The notes under the pieces are model-generated. The model was not told the DNA's origin and did no database searches. It worked only from the letters and a program-made list of their open reading frames with translations. Both the position numbers and the translations under genes were made by a program. Positions 52,059 through 59,279 of a DNA stretch of 64,000 nucleotides are shown piece by piece. Origin of the DNA: Tabrizicola_A aquatica (GTDB lineage: Bacteria; Pseudomonadota; Alphaproteobacteria; Rhodobacterales; Rhodobacteraceae). Within the stretch, counting starts at the first letter, position 1; the number at the start of each line of letters is the position of its first letter. The stretch lies in the NCBI GenBank assembly GCA_965194375.1, contig CBDAEL010000005.1. One strand, 5' to 3'.

Positions 52059-53489
52059 ATGATCCCGGAAAATTTGGATAAATTCTATATCAACGGCCGG
52101 TGGGTCGCGCCGCATTCTGCGGCGCGGATGGGGGTGGAAAACCCTGCAACCGAAGAGATCGTGGCCCAAGTCGCCTTGGGCGATCAGGCCGATATCGATG
52201 CGGCCATCGCGGCGGCGCGGGCGGCCTTTGACGGCTGGACCGTGCGCCCGGTGGCTGAGCGCATCGCCGTCTTGCGTCGGGTGCTGGAGATTTACAACGC
52301 GCGCTCTGAAGAGTTTGCGCAAGTGATGTCTACTGAGATGGGCGCGCCGATTGAATGGTCGCGGGGCGCTCAGGTGTGGGCGGGGCAGGTGCATATTGAG
52401 GCCACGCTGAAGGCGGCGGAAGCCTTCCATTGGGAAGAGATGCGCGGCACCACCCGGATTATCCGCGAGGGGATCGGGGTTTGTGCGCTGATCACGCCGT
52501 GGAACTGGCCGATGAACCAGATCGCCTGCAAAGTGGCCCCGGCCTTGGTCGCGGGTTGCACCATGGTGCTGAAGCCGTCGGAAATCGCACCGATGTCGGG
52601 GGTGTTTTTCGCGCAGGTTTGCCATGATGCGGGCGTGCCTGCGGGCGTGTTCAACCTTGTGAACGGCACCGGCCCCGATGTGGGCGCGCGGATGTCGTCG
52701 CATCCTGACGTGGATATGGTGTCCTTTACCGGGTCAACTCGGGCAGGCACGGCTGTCGCGGCAGCTGCCGCCCCGACTGTGAAGCGGGTGGCGCAGGAGT
52801 TGGGGGGCAAATCGCCCAATATCATCCTGCCCTCGGCCGATCTGGAGGCGGCGGTCAAGGCGGGCGTGGCGGGTTGCTTTGGCAATACCGGCCAGTCCTG
52901 CGACGCGCCGACGCGCATGTTCATTCACCGCAGCCAGCACGATCAGGCTTTGGAGTTTGCCCGTGCTGCCGCCGATGAGGTGGTGGTGGGCGATCCGCGC
53001 GACGAGGGCACCACGATGGGCCCGCTGATCTCCAAGGCGCAGTTTGACAAGGTGCAGGGCCTGATACAGGCGGGCATTGAGGAAGGCGCGACGCTGGTGT
53101 GCGGCGGTTTGGGCCGTCCGGCTGGCATGAACCGGGGCTGGTTCGCGAAGCCGACCATCTTTGGCCATGTCACGCATGAGATGACCATCTCGCGCGAAGA
53201 AATCTTTGGCCCGGTCCTGTCGATCCTGCCCTATGACAGCATCGATGACGCGGTTCGTATGGCCAATGACACGCCCTATGGACTGGCCGCCTATATCGCG
53301 GGGTCGGTTGAAGAGGCCAAGCCCGTGGCGCGCCGCCTGCGGGCGGGGACGGTGAACCTCAATTACCCCGACTGGGACACCTTTGCCCCCTTCGGAGGTT
53401 ACAAACAATCGGGCAACGGGCGCGAATATGCCGACTGGGGCATCCATGACTTCTGCGAGGTCAAGGGTGTGGTCGGCTGGGGCGCCTAA
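52059..53489 (+). CDS. Aldehyde dehydrogenase
   Basis: The 476-residue protein is an NAD(P)-dependent aldehyde dehydrogenase: substrate-fold start MIPENLDKFYINGRWV, TPWNWPMNQIACKVAPAL, the catalytic base E247 in QELGGKSPN and the nucleophile C281 in TGQSCDAPTR. The closest known groups oxidise betaine aldehyde or related amino-aldehydes, but this cannot be fixed. It starts eight bases after the mttB-like stop, so it is in the same operon and likely handles an aldehyde made by the oxidoreductases. Confidence 0.92.
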   Translation: MIPENLDKFYINGRWVAPHSAARMGVENPATEEIVAQVALGDQADIDAAIAAARAAFDGWTVRPVAERIAVLRRVLEIYNARSEEFAQVMSTEMGAPIEWSRGAQVWAGQVHIEATLKAAEAFHWEEMRGTTRIIREGIGVCALITPWNWPMNQIACKVAPALVAGCTMVLKPSEIAPMSGVFFAQVCHDAGVPAGVFNLVNGTGPDVGARMSSHPDVDMVSFTGSTRAGTAVAAAAAPTVKRVAQELGGKSPNIILPSADLEAAVKAGVAGCFGNTGQSCDAPTRMFIHRSQHDQALEFARAAADEVVVGDPRDEGTTMGPLISKAQFDKVQGLIQAGIEEGATLVCGGLGRPAGMNRGWFAKPTIFGHVTHEMTISREEIFGPVLSILPYDSIDDAVRMANDTPYGLAAYIAGSVEEAKPVARRLRAGTVNLNYPDWDTFAPFGGYKQSGNGREYADWGIHDFCEVKGVVGWGA

Positions 53490-53540
53490 GCGCGGTCAGA
53501 CAGCAAGATAAGACACCCGCGCGGCGGGCAGGGAGACAAC

Positions 53541-54440
53541 ATGCATTACGGATATATCGGCCTTGGCAATTTGGGGGCGGCCTGTGCAGGCTGCTTGGTG
53601 AAGGCGGGCTTCAAGGTGACGGTCTATGACCTGAACCCCAAACTGGCTGAGCCTTTGGTGGCCATGGGTGCCACGCTGGCGACCAGCGCCGAAGACTTGG
53701 CGGGTGCGGTCGATCACGTCATCACCTGCCTGCCATCGCCGGCCGTGTCTGAGCGCGTGCTGCGCAACATCCTGCCCCGGATGAAAAAGGGCGCCTCGTG
53801 GGTCGAGATGTCGACGCTGGGCCGTGATGAGGTTTTGTCCCTCGCCGCTGTGGCCGCCGAGGCTGGCGTTCGGATGCTGGAGCTGCCGGTGACGGGCGGG
53901 GTGCATCTGGCCTATCAGGGCAAGATCACCATGCTGGCGGGCGGCGACAAGGATCTTTTTGATCTTCACCACGGCGCGATGGAAGCCATGGGCGACCGGA
54001 TTTTCCACATGGGCCCGCTTGGCTCGTCGTCGATCATCAAGGTCATTACCAATATGCTGGCCTTCATCCACCTGAAAGCCACATCCGAGGCCTTGATGCT
54101 GGCCAAACGCGGCGGGCTTGATCTGGGGCAGGCTTGGCATGCGATTGCCGCCTCGTCGGGCAATTCCTTTGTGCACGAAACCGAAGGCGCGCTGATCTTG
54201 AACGGGTCTTATGACATCGCCTTTAACGTGGATCTGGCGCTGAAGGATCTGGGCTTTGCCTTGGGCTTTGGCAAAGAGTTCGGCGTGCCCTTGGATCTCG
54301 CCTCGATGACCAATCAGACCTATATCGCGGCCAAAGCTGCCTATGGCGGCGAAGCGCAATCGCCGATGATTGCGAAACTTCTGGAAGATCTGCTGGATAC
54401 CGACTTGCGCGCGCCGGGGTTCCCGGCAAGGCTGGAGTAA
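53541..54440 (+). CDS. NAD(P)-dependent 3-hydroxyisobutyrate dehydrogenase-like protein
   Basis: The 299-residue protein belongs to the beta-hydroxyacid dehydrogenase family: cofactor motif GYIGLGNLG (5-12), substrate-binding PVTGGVHLAYQGKITMLAGG, and the catalytic K167 with N171 in IIKVITNML. These enzymes oxidise small beta-hydroxyacids such as 3-hydroxyisobutyrate, tartronate semialdehyde or serine-like compounds. Gap of 51 bp from the aldehyde dehydrogenase stop. It supports a model in which a hydroxyacid is produced downstream in the pathway. Confidence 0.9.
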   Translation: MHYGYIGLGNLGAACAGCLVKAGFKVTVYDLNPKLAEPLVAMGATLATSAEDLAGAVDHVITCLPSPAVSERVLRNILPRMKKGASWVEMSTLGRDEVLSLAAVAAEAGVRMLELPVTGGVHLAYQGKITMLAGGDKDLFDLHHGAMEAMGDRIFHMGPLGSSSIIKVITNMLAFIHLKATSEALMLAKRGGLDLGQAWHAIAASSGNSFVHETEGALILNGSYDIAFNVDLALKDLGFALGFGKEFGVPLDLASMTNQTYIAAKAAYGGEAQSPMIAKLLEDLLDTDLRAPGFPARLE

Positions 54441-54511
54441 GCGCGGGCGGAACAGCCGGGGGTTTCACACCCCCGGACCCCCGTGGAGTATTTTTGCCAA
54501 GATGAAAGGCG
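54441..54511 (+). repeat. Hairpin plus GGAGTATTTTTGCCAAGATGAAAGG element
   Basis: CCGGGGGT/ACCCCCGG hairpin at 54456-54476, then CCCGTGGAGTATTTTTGCCA and AGATGAAAGG. The AAAGG end again lies about eight bases before the ATG of the next gene. Confidence 0.75.
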
Positions 54512-54517
54512 CGTGAC

Positions 54518-55633
54518 ATGGATGAGGTGGCCAAGGCGCGTATCGCGCAGGTGTTGCACCATCGAAAGGCGGGCTTGAGCCTTGGCGATCCGGTGGTGCC
54601 GCCGATTTCGGTGGCCACGACCTTTCATCTGCCTGAAGCGCAGGGGGCGGCCTATTACTATGGCCGCTCCGGTCAGCCGACATGGGATGCGGTTGAGACG
54701 CAGCTTGCGATTTTGGAAGATGCCGAGGTGGTCTCCTTCCCCTCTGGCATGGCGGCGATTTCAGCGGCCTTGATCTGTTGTCTGAAGGCCGGGGCGCGGG
54801 TGATAATTCCCTCGGACGGCTATTATGTGACCCGGCTTTTGGGGCGTGATCTTCTGCTGGTTTACGGCGTTGAGGTGGTGGAAGTGCCGACGCTGGAGAT
54901 GGCGGCGGCAGAGTTCACGGGCTTTGACGTGGTCTACATCGAGACGCCGTCGAACCCCAGCCTTGATGTCATCGACATTGCCGCCATTGCCGCGCGCGCC
55001 CATGCGGCGGGGGCCATGGTGATTGCCGACAACACGACGATGACGCCTTTGTTGCAGCGCCCCTTGGATATGGGGGCCGATTTGGTGGTCGCCGCCGATA
55101 CCAAGGCGCCGGCGGGGCATTCGGATGCCTTGTTCGGCCATGTGGCGGGCCGCGATGCCAATCTGATGGCGCGGATCCGCGAATGGCGGCGGCAATCAGG
55201 CGCGGTGCCGGGACCGTTTGAGGCCTATCTTGTGCATCGCGGGATTGAGACGCTTGAGGTGCGTCTTGCACGCATGTGCGAAAATGCCGCTGTGATTGCC
55301 GAGCGTCTGGCCGCGCATCCGGCGGTGACGGGGCTGCGCTATCCGGGGCGGGCGGCGGACCCGGCCCATGCGGTGGCGCGGCGGCAGATGGTGAACGGCG
55401 GCTTTCTGATCGGCTTTGAGCTGGCCGATGAGGACACAGCCGAGGCGTTCTTGACCAAATGCCCGCTGATCGAACAGGCCACGAGCTTTGGTGGCGTGCA
55501 TACGGCGGCGGAGCGGCGGGCGCGCTGGGGCGATGCCGTGGCACCGGGCTTTATCCGCCTATCGATCGGCATCGAACCGCTTGAGGTCCTGTGGTCGGCC
55601 ATAGAAGCGGCCCTTCCGGGCGAAAAATCCTGA
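54518..55633 (+). CDS. Cystathionine gamma-synthase/lyase-like PLP enzyme
   Basis: The 371-residue protein is in the Cys/Met-metabolism PLP family. The PLP lysine is K196 in AADTKAPAGHSD; the family PLP-phosphate tyrosine pair is in AYYYGRSGQPTWDA and the conserved FPSGMAAISA follows. Members perform gamma- or beta-eliminations and replacements on sulphur or activated hydroxy amino acids. Placed at the end of the cluster after a repeat element, it may be part of the pathway (for example a lyase acting on an amino-acid product) or an independent gene. The substrate is not predicted. Confidence 0.88.
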   Translation: MDEVAKARIAQVLHHRKAGLSLGDPVVPPISVATTFHLPEAQGAAYYYGRSGQPTWDAVETQLAILEDAEVVSFPSGMAAISAALICCLKAGARVIIPSDGYYVTRLLGRDLLLVYGVEVVEVPTLEMAAAEFTGFDVVYIETPSNPSLDVIDIAAIAARAHAAGAMVIADNTTMTPLLQRPLDMGADLVVAADTKAPAGHSDALFGHVAGRDANLMARIREWRRQSGAVPGPFEAYLVHRGIETLEVRLARMCENAAVIAERLAAHPAVTGLRYPGRAADPAHAVARRQMVNGGFLIGFELADEDTAEAFLTKCPLIEQATSFGGVHTAAERRARWGDAVAPGFIRLSIGIEPLEVLWSAIEAALPGEKS

Positions 55634-55705
55634 TCGGCCCTTGACCTTCGCCGGTCTTGCCCCCTTATTCCAACGAACCGCGAACCCTTGAACAGGAGAA
55701 GTCAG

Positions 55706-56308
55706 ATGGCTTTCACCCTTCCCGATCTTCCGTATGCCCACGATGCGCTTGCCTCGCTTGGCATGTCGAAGGAAACCTTCGAATACCACCACGACATTCA
55801 CCACAAGGCCTATGTCGACAATGGCAACAAGCTGATTGCCGGCACCGAATGGGAAGGCAAGTCTCTGGAAGACATCGTGCGCGGCACCTACTACGCCGGC
55901 GCTGTCGCCCAGAACGGCATTTTCAACAATGCCTCGCAGCACTGGAACCACAACCTCTTTTGGGAAGTGATGGGCCCGGGCGAAGACAAGAAGATGCCGG
56001 GCGCTTTGGACAAGGCGCTGGTTGAGGCCTTTGGGTCGGTTGCCAAGTTCAAGGAAGACTTCGCTGCCGCCGGTGCGGGCCAGTTCGGCTCGGGCTGGTG
56101 CTGGCTGGTGAAGGACAAGGACGGCGCGCTGAAGGTCACCAAGACCGAAAACGGCGTGAACCCCCTGTGCTTTGGCCAAACCGCGCTTTTGGGCTGCGAT
56201 GTGTGGGAGCATTCCTACTACATCGATTTCCGCAATAAGCGTCCGGCCTACCTGACCAACTTCCTTGAGAAGCTGGTCAACTGGGAGGCTGTGGCCGCCA
56301 AGCTCTAA
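55706..56308 (+). CDS. sodB: Iron superoxide dismutase
   Basis: The 200-residue protein is a Fe/Mn superoxide dismutase of the iron type: H28 (EYHHDIHHKAY), second His in NNASQHWNHNLFW with the Gln characteristic of Fe-type enzymes, and Asp and His in DVWEHSYYIDF. It removes superoxide in the cytoplasm. The ATG at 55706 with AGGAGA upstream gives the usual N-terminus MAFTLPDLPY. A strong terminator follows, so the gene is probably monocistronic. Confidence 0.96.
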   Translation: MAFTLPDLPYAHDALASLGMSKETFEYHHDIHHKAYVDNGNKLIAGTEWEGKSLEDIVRGTYYAGAVAQNGIFNNASQHWNHNLFWEVMGPGEDKKMPGALDKALVEAFGSVAKFKEDFAAAGAGQFGSGWCWLVKDKDGALKVTKTENGVNPLCFGQTALLGCDVWEHSYYIDFRNKRPAYLTNFLEKLVNWEAVAAKL

Positions 56309-56344
56309 GGCTTGCGGGCACCACGCCCTTATGTCACGGATCAG

Positions 56345-56373
56345 CCGCCGTCCCGACAAGGGGCGGCGGTTTT
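56345..56373 (+). terminator. Rho-independent terminator of sodB
   Basis: CCGCCGTCCC and GGGGCGGCGG form a 10-bp stem with one G.U pair and a 5-base loop, followed by TTTT. Confidence 0.85.
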
Positions 56374-56391
56374 CCTTTGGGGCGCGCTGGC

Positions 56392-57336
56392 ATGACCGAG
56401 GCGACAAAAGGGGTTCTGGCGATTGTTGGGGCCTGTGTGATCTGGGGCTTTGCCACCTTATACTACAAGGCGATGTCGCATGTGCCGCCTTTGGAGGTTC
56501 TGGCGCATCGGTCTTTGTGGACGTTGGTGCTGTTCAGTGCGGTCTTGGCGCTGCGCGGGCGGCTGTCGCAGGTCTGGGCCTTGATCGCCGGTCCGAAGGG
56601 ACCGCGTGTGGCCTTGGCGGGCGCGATTGTGGCGCTGAATTGGGGCCTCTTTATCTTTGCCATTCAGGCTGGCTTCGCGGTTGAGGCGAGCCTTGGCTAT
56701 TACATCTTCCCACTGGTCACCGTGGTGATGGGGGTGTTGATCTTGGGCGAGCGGCTCAGCCGCGCGCAGGGCGCTGCGGTGATGCTGGCGGCACTTGCGG
56801 TGGGGCTTTTGACATGGGGCCTTGGCGTGGCGCCTTGGATGGCGCTGGCCTTGGCCTTTTCCTTTGCGCCTTACATGCTGATGAAGAAAAAGCTGGATGC
56901 GCCCGCCGCCGTTTCGGTGACCGCCGAGGTGGCGCTGATTGCGCCCTTTGCGCTGGCGCTTTTGGTATGGGCGGCCTTGGGCGGGCAGATTTTTGGCCGG
57001 GCAGGGGGCTGGTTTGGGGCGGACCTTTACTCAACCCTGATGCTGCCGGTCACTGGCATTATCACCGGGCTGCCCTTGGTGCTGTTTTCCTGGGGCGCGC
57101 AGCGTGTGCGGCTCTCCACGCTGGGGCTGGTGCAATACCTTAACCCGACCCTGCAGGCCTTTTCCGCCGTCCTGGTGATGGGGGAGCCCTTTACCCCGTG
57201 GCATGGCGCGGCCTTTGGTCTGATCTGGGCGGCGCTGGCGGTCTATTCGTTCGAAGCTTGGCGGCAGGACAGGCGTCAGCAGAGGGCGGCGCGCAACGCG
57301 GTTTCAAGTGACCCGACATCGGGCACGCTGGTGTAA
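56392..57336 (+). CDS. rarD: RarD-type EamA transporter
   Basis: The 314-residue protein has ten membrane segments. It starts GVLAIVGACVIWGFATLYYKAM and includes VPPLEVLAHRSLWTL, ALNWGLFIFAI and LGYYIFPLVTVVMGVL, which match RarD, a DMT protein of the chloramphenicol-sensitive type in E. coli, function uncertain. It is downstream of the sodB terminator. Its last 61 bp overlap the end of the LOG gene on the opposite strand, so the two are tail-to-tail overlapping coding regions. Confidence 0.88.
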   Translation: MTEATKGVLAIVGACVIWGFATLYYKAMSHVPPLEVLAHRSLWTLVLFSAVLALRGRLSQVWALIAGPKGPRVALAGAIVALNWGLFIFAIQAGFAVEASLGYYIFPLVTVVMGVLILGERLSRAQGAAVMLAALAVGLLTWGLGVAPWMALALAFSFAPYMLMKKKLDAPAAVSVTAEVALIAPFALALLVWAALGGQIFGRAGGWFGADLYSTLMLPVTGIITGLPLVLFSWGAQRVRLSTLGLVQYLNPTLQAFSAVLVMGEPFTPWHGAAFGLIWAALAVYSFEAWRQDRRQQRAARNAVSSDPTSGTLV

Positions 57337-57833
57337 AGCCGCAGCATTGACGCGTCGGCAAAGCCCTGCGCGACGATATGGGCCAAAAGTGCTTCGAGCG
57401 GTTGCCAATAGCCTTCGCTGTCCACCAGAAAAATCGGCTTTTTGTGCAGCCCAATCTGCGCCCAGGTCAGCACTTCGAAAAACTCATCGAGGGAGCCCGC
57501 GCCACCGGGCAGGACCACGATGGCATCCGAGTTCATGAACATGACCTTCTTGCGCTCGTGCATGTCCTCAGTGATGACAAACTGCGTTACATCGCGCTTG
57601 CCGCGTTCAGCCCCCATCAGATGCGTTGGGATGACACCCATGGTTGCGGCCCCGGTCCCTTGGGCGGCGCGCGCCACCTCGCCCATGATGCCCACATCGC
57701 CCGCGCCATAGACCAGCCGCCAGTTGTTGGCCGCGATCATCGCGCCGGTGGCGCGACCAGCCTCGGCATGGGCGGGGTTGGAGCCGGTGCGCGCACCGCA
57801 GAACACGCAGATCGAAAAACGGGGAGCTGTCAT
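57276..57833 (-). CDS. LOG family protein (cytokinin riboside 5'-monophosphate phosphoribohydrolase)
   Basis: The 185-residue protein is a LOG family member: SICVFCGARTGSNP, RLVYGAGDVGIMGEVA, the ERKKVMF segment and the catalytic PGGAGSLDEFFEVLTW at 109-124. In plants and bacteria these enzymes hydrolyse nucleoside monophosphates (AMP, cytokinin-type). The normal PGGxGTxxE motif has Ser instead of Thr. The ATG at 57833 gives MTAPRFS. It overlaps the 3' end of rarD by 61 bp on the other strand. The LysM gene is divergent, with 87 bp between. Confidence 0.92.
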   Translation of the reverse strand: MTAPRFSICVFCGARTGSNPAHAEAGRATGAMIAANNWRLVYGAGDVGIMGEVARAAQGTGAATMGVIPTHLMGAERGKRDVTQFVITEDMHERKKVMFMNSDAIVVLPGGAGSLDEFFEVLTWAQIGLHKKPIFLVDSEGYWQPLEALLAHIVAQGFADASMLRLYTSVPDVGSLETALRAALC

Positions 57834-57920
57834 CTTCACGATCCTGAAAAAAAGGTTGCTTTCAGGGATGTAACGAGGTTCCCATGCAAAGAAAAGAAGG
57901 GCTTGGGGAGACAGGCAATC

Positions 57921-59084
57921 ATGAAGGCAAATGGATCGGCCAAAGGGGCCGTGGCAATTGGTGTGACGGTGCTGGCCGTGATCAGCGCACTTTGGGTTTT
58001 GCGCCCGTTGCAACCTGACGCGCCAGAGCCCGAGGCCGCCGCTGTCGAGGCCCCAGCCCCTGCGCCTGAGCCTGCGCAAACCGCCACGCCTGAAGCGACC
58101 GCCGCCGCTCCTGCGCCCGAGGCCACGGCGCCCGAGGCTGCCGCACCTACGCCGCGCCTTGATGTGGTGCGGGTGGATGAGGGTGGGCTTGCCACCATCG
58201 CGGGCACGGCCGCGCCGGGTGCCATGATTTCCTTGCGGCTGGACGGTGTGGAGCTGAGCCAGATCGCGGCCGACGCCTCTGGTCAATTTGCCACGCTTCT
58301 GACGCTGTCGCCTTCGGAGACCCCGCGCCTTTTGAGCCTTGTGCAGATCAACCCCGATGGGACCGAAATCGCTGGGCCGGACAGTCTGGCCCTTGCGCCG
58401 GTCAAGGCCCCTGAGGTGACCGCCGAGGCGGCCGCAGAGACTACGCCAGAGACAGCAACTGAGACTGCACCTGAAACGGCGGGCCTTTTGGTCTCGCCTG
58501 AAGGGGTCAGCGTCGTAGAGAACGGCAGCGCCTCTGCCGCGCCTGCCATGCCGATTTCGATCGAGACCATTGCCTATGGTGCGGCCGGAGAGGTCAATCT
58601 TTCGGGCATGGCCGGATTGGGCGCCAAGCTGCGGATCTATCTGGACGAGGCCCCGATTGCCGAGGCCGTGGCCGACGACACTGGCAAGTGGAGCGCCGCG
58701 CTGGCCGATGTGGCGGCGGGCTTACATGTTCTGCGCGTCGATGAGGTCGATGCCGCTGGGGCCGTGGTGTCGCGGTTCGAGACGCCGTTTGAACGTGAGG
58801 TGGCGACGCATGAGCTTGCCGCGGCGCAGACCGAGGCCGCAGCACCCGAGGTGGCGCCAGCCAGCGAACCCGCCACCAGCGAACCCGCCGCGGCTGAACC
58901 AGCCGCAGAGGCCGCAGCGCCCATCACCATCACCGTGCAGCCCGGGTTTACGCTCTGGGCCATCGCGCGCGATACCTATGGCGATGGGGTCCTGTATGTG
59001 CAGGTGTTCGAGGCCAACCGCGATAAGATCAAGGATCCTGACCTGATCTATCCCGGACAGGTCTTTACCGTGCCCCAACCTTAA
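57921..59084 (+). CDS. LysM domain protein with Pro/Ala/Glu-rich linkers
   Basis: The 387-residue protein starts with a basic tip and one membrane anchor (AVAIGVTVLAVISALWVL). Then follows a long linker of Pro, Ala and Glu (residues about 35-75), an Ig-like domain, a second Ala/Glu/Thr-rich stretch, another Ig-like domain, a third PAE-rich stretch and a C-terminal LysM domain (PGFTLWAIARDTYGDGVLYVQVFEANRD). LysM binds peptidoglycan, so it is a periplasmic, membrane-anchored envelope protein of a type found in Rhodobacterales. It has a GGGGAG ribosome site and a copy of the dispersed repeat downstream. Confidence 0.88.
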   Translation: MKANGSAKGAVAIGVTVLAVISALWVLRPLQPDAPEPEAAAVEAPAPAPEPAQTATPEATAAAPAPEATAPEAAAPTPRLDVVRVDEGGLATIAGTAAPGAMISLRLDGVELSQIAADASGQFATLLTLSPSETPRLLSLVQINPDGTEIAGPDSLALAPVKAPEVTAEAAAETTPETATETAPETAGLLVSPEGVSVVENGSASAAPAMPISIETIAYGAAGEVNLSGMAGLGAKLRIYLDEAPIAEAVADDTGKWSAALADVAAGLHVLRVDEVDAAGAVVSRFETPFEREVATHELAAAQTEAAAPEVAPASEPATSEPAAAEPAAEAAAPITITVQPGFTLWAIARDTYGDGVLYVQVFEANRDKIKDPDLIYPGQVFTVPQP

Positions 59085-59092
59085 GCCGCGGC

Positions 59093-59145
59093 GCGGGTGG
59101 CCGGCCGGGGCCTCCGGCGGGAGTATTTTTGCCAAGATGAAAGCG
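59093..59145 (+). repeat. Copy of the GGAGTATTTTTGCCAAGATGAAAG element
   Basis: CCGGCCGGGGCCTCCGGCGG forms the GC hairpin part, followed by GAGTATTTTTGCCAAGATGA and AAG. It is 10 bp after the LysM gene stop. Confidence 0.7.
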
Positions 59146-59279
59146 GAAGGCCGTGGTTTTGGCCGCGCGTGACCGTTCGGCGCGGGCCTGCAGGGTTGGT
59201 TGCGCGTTGATGCGGCATTGAACAATCCCCCCCCCAACTTTAGGGAGGAGGTCAGCACCGCCATTGATGAGTCTTAACC

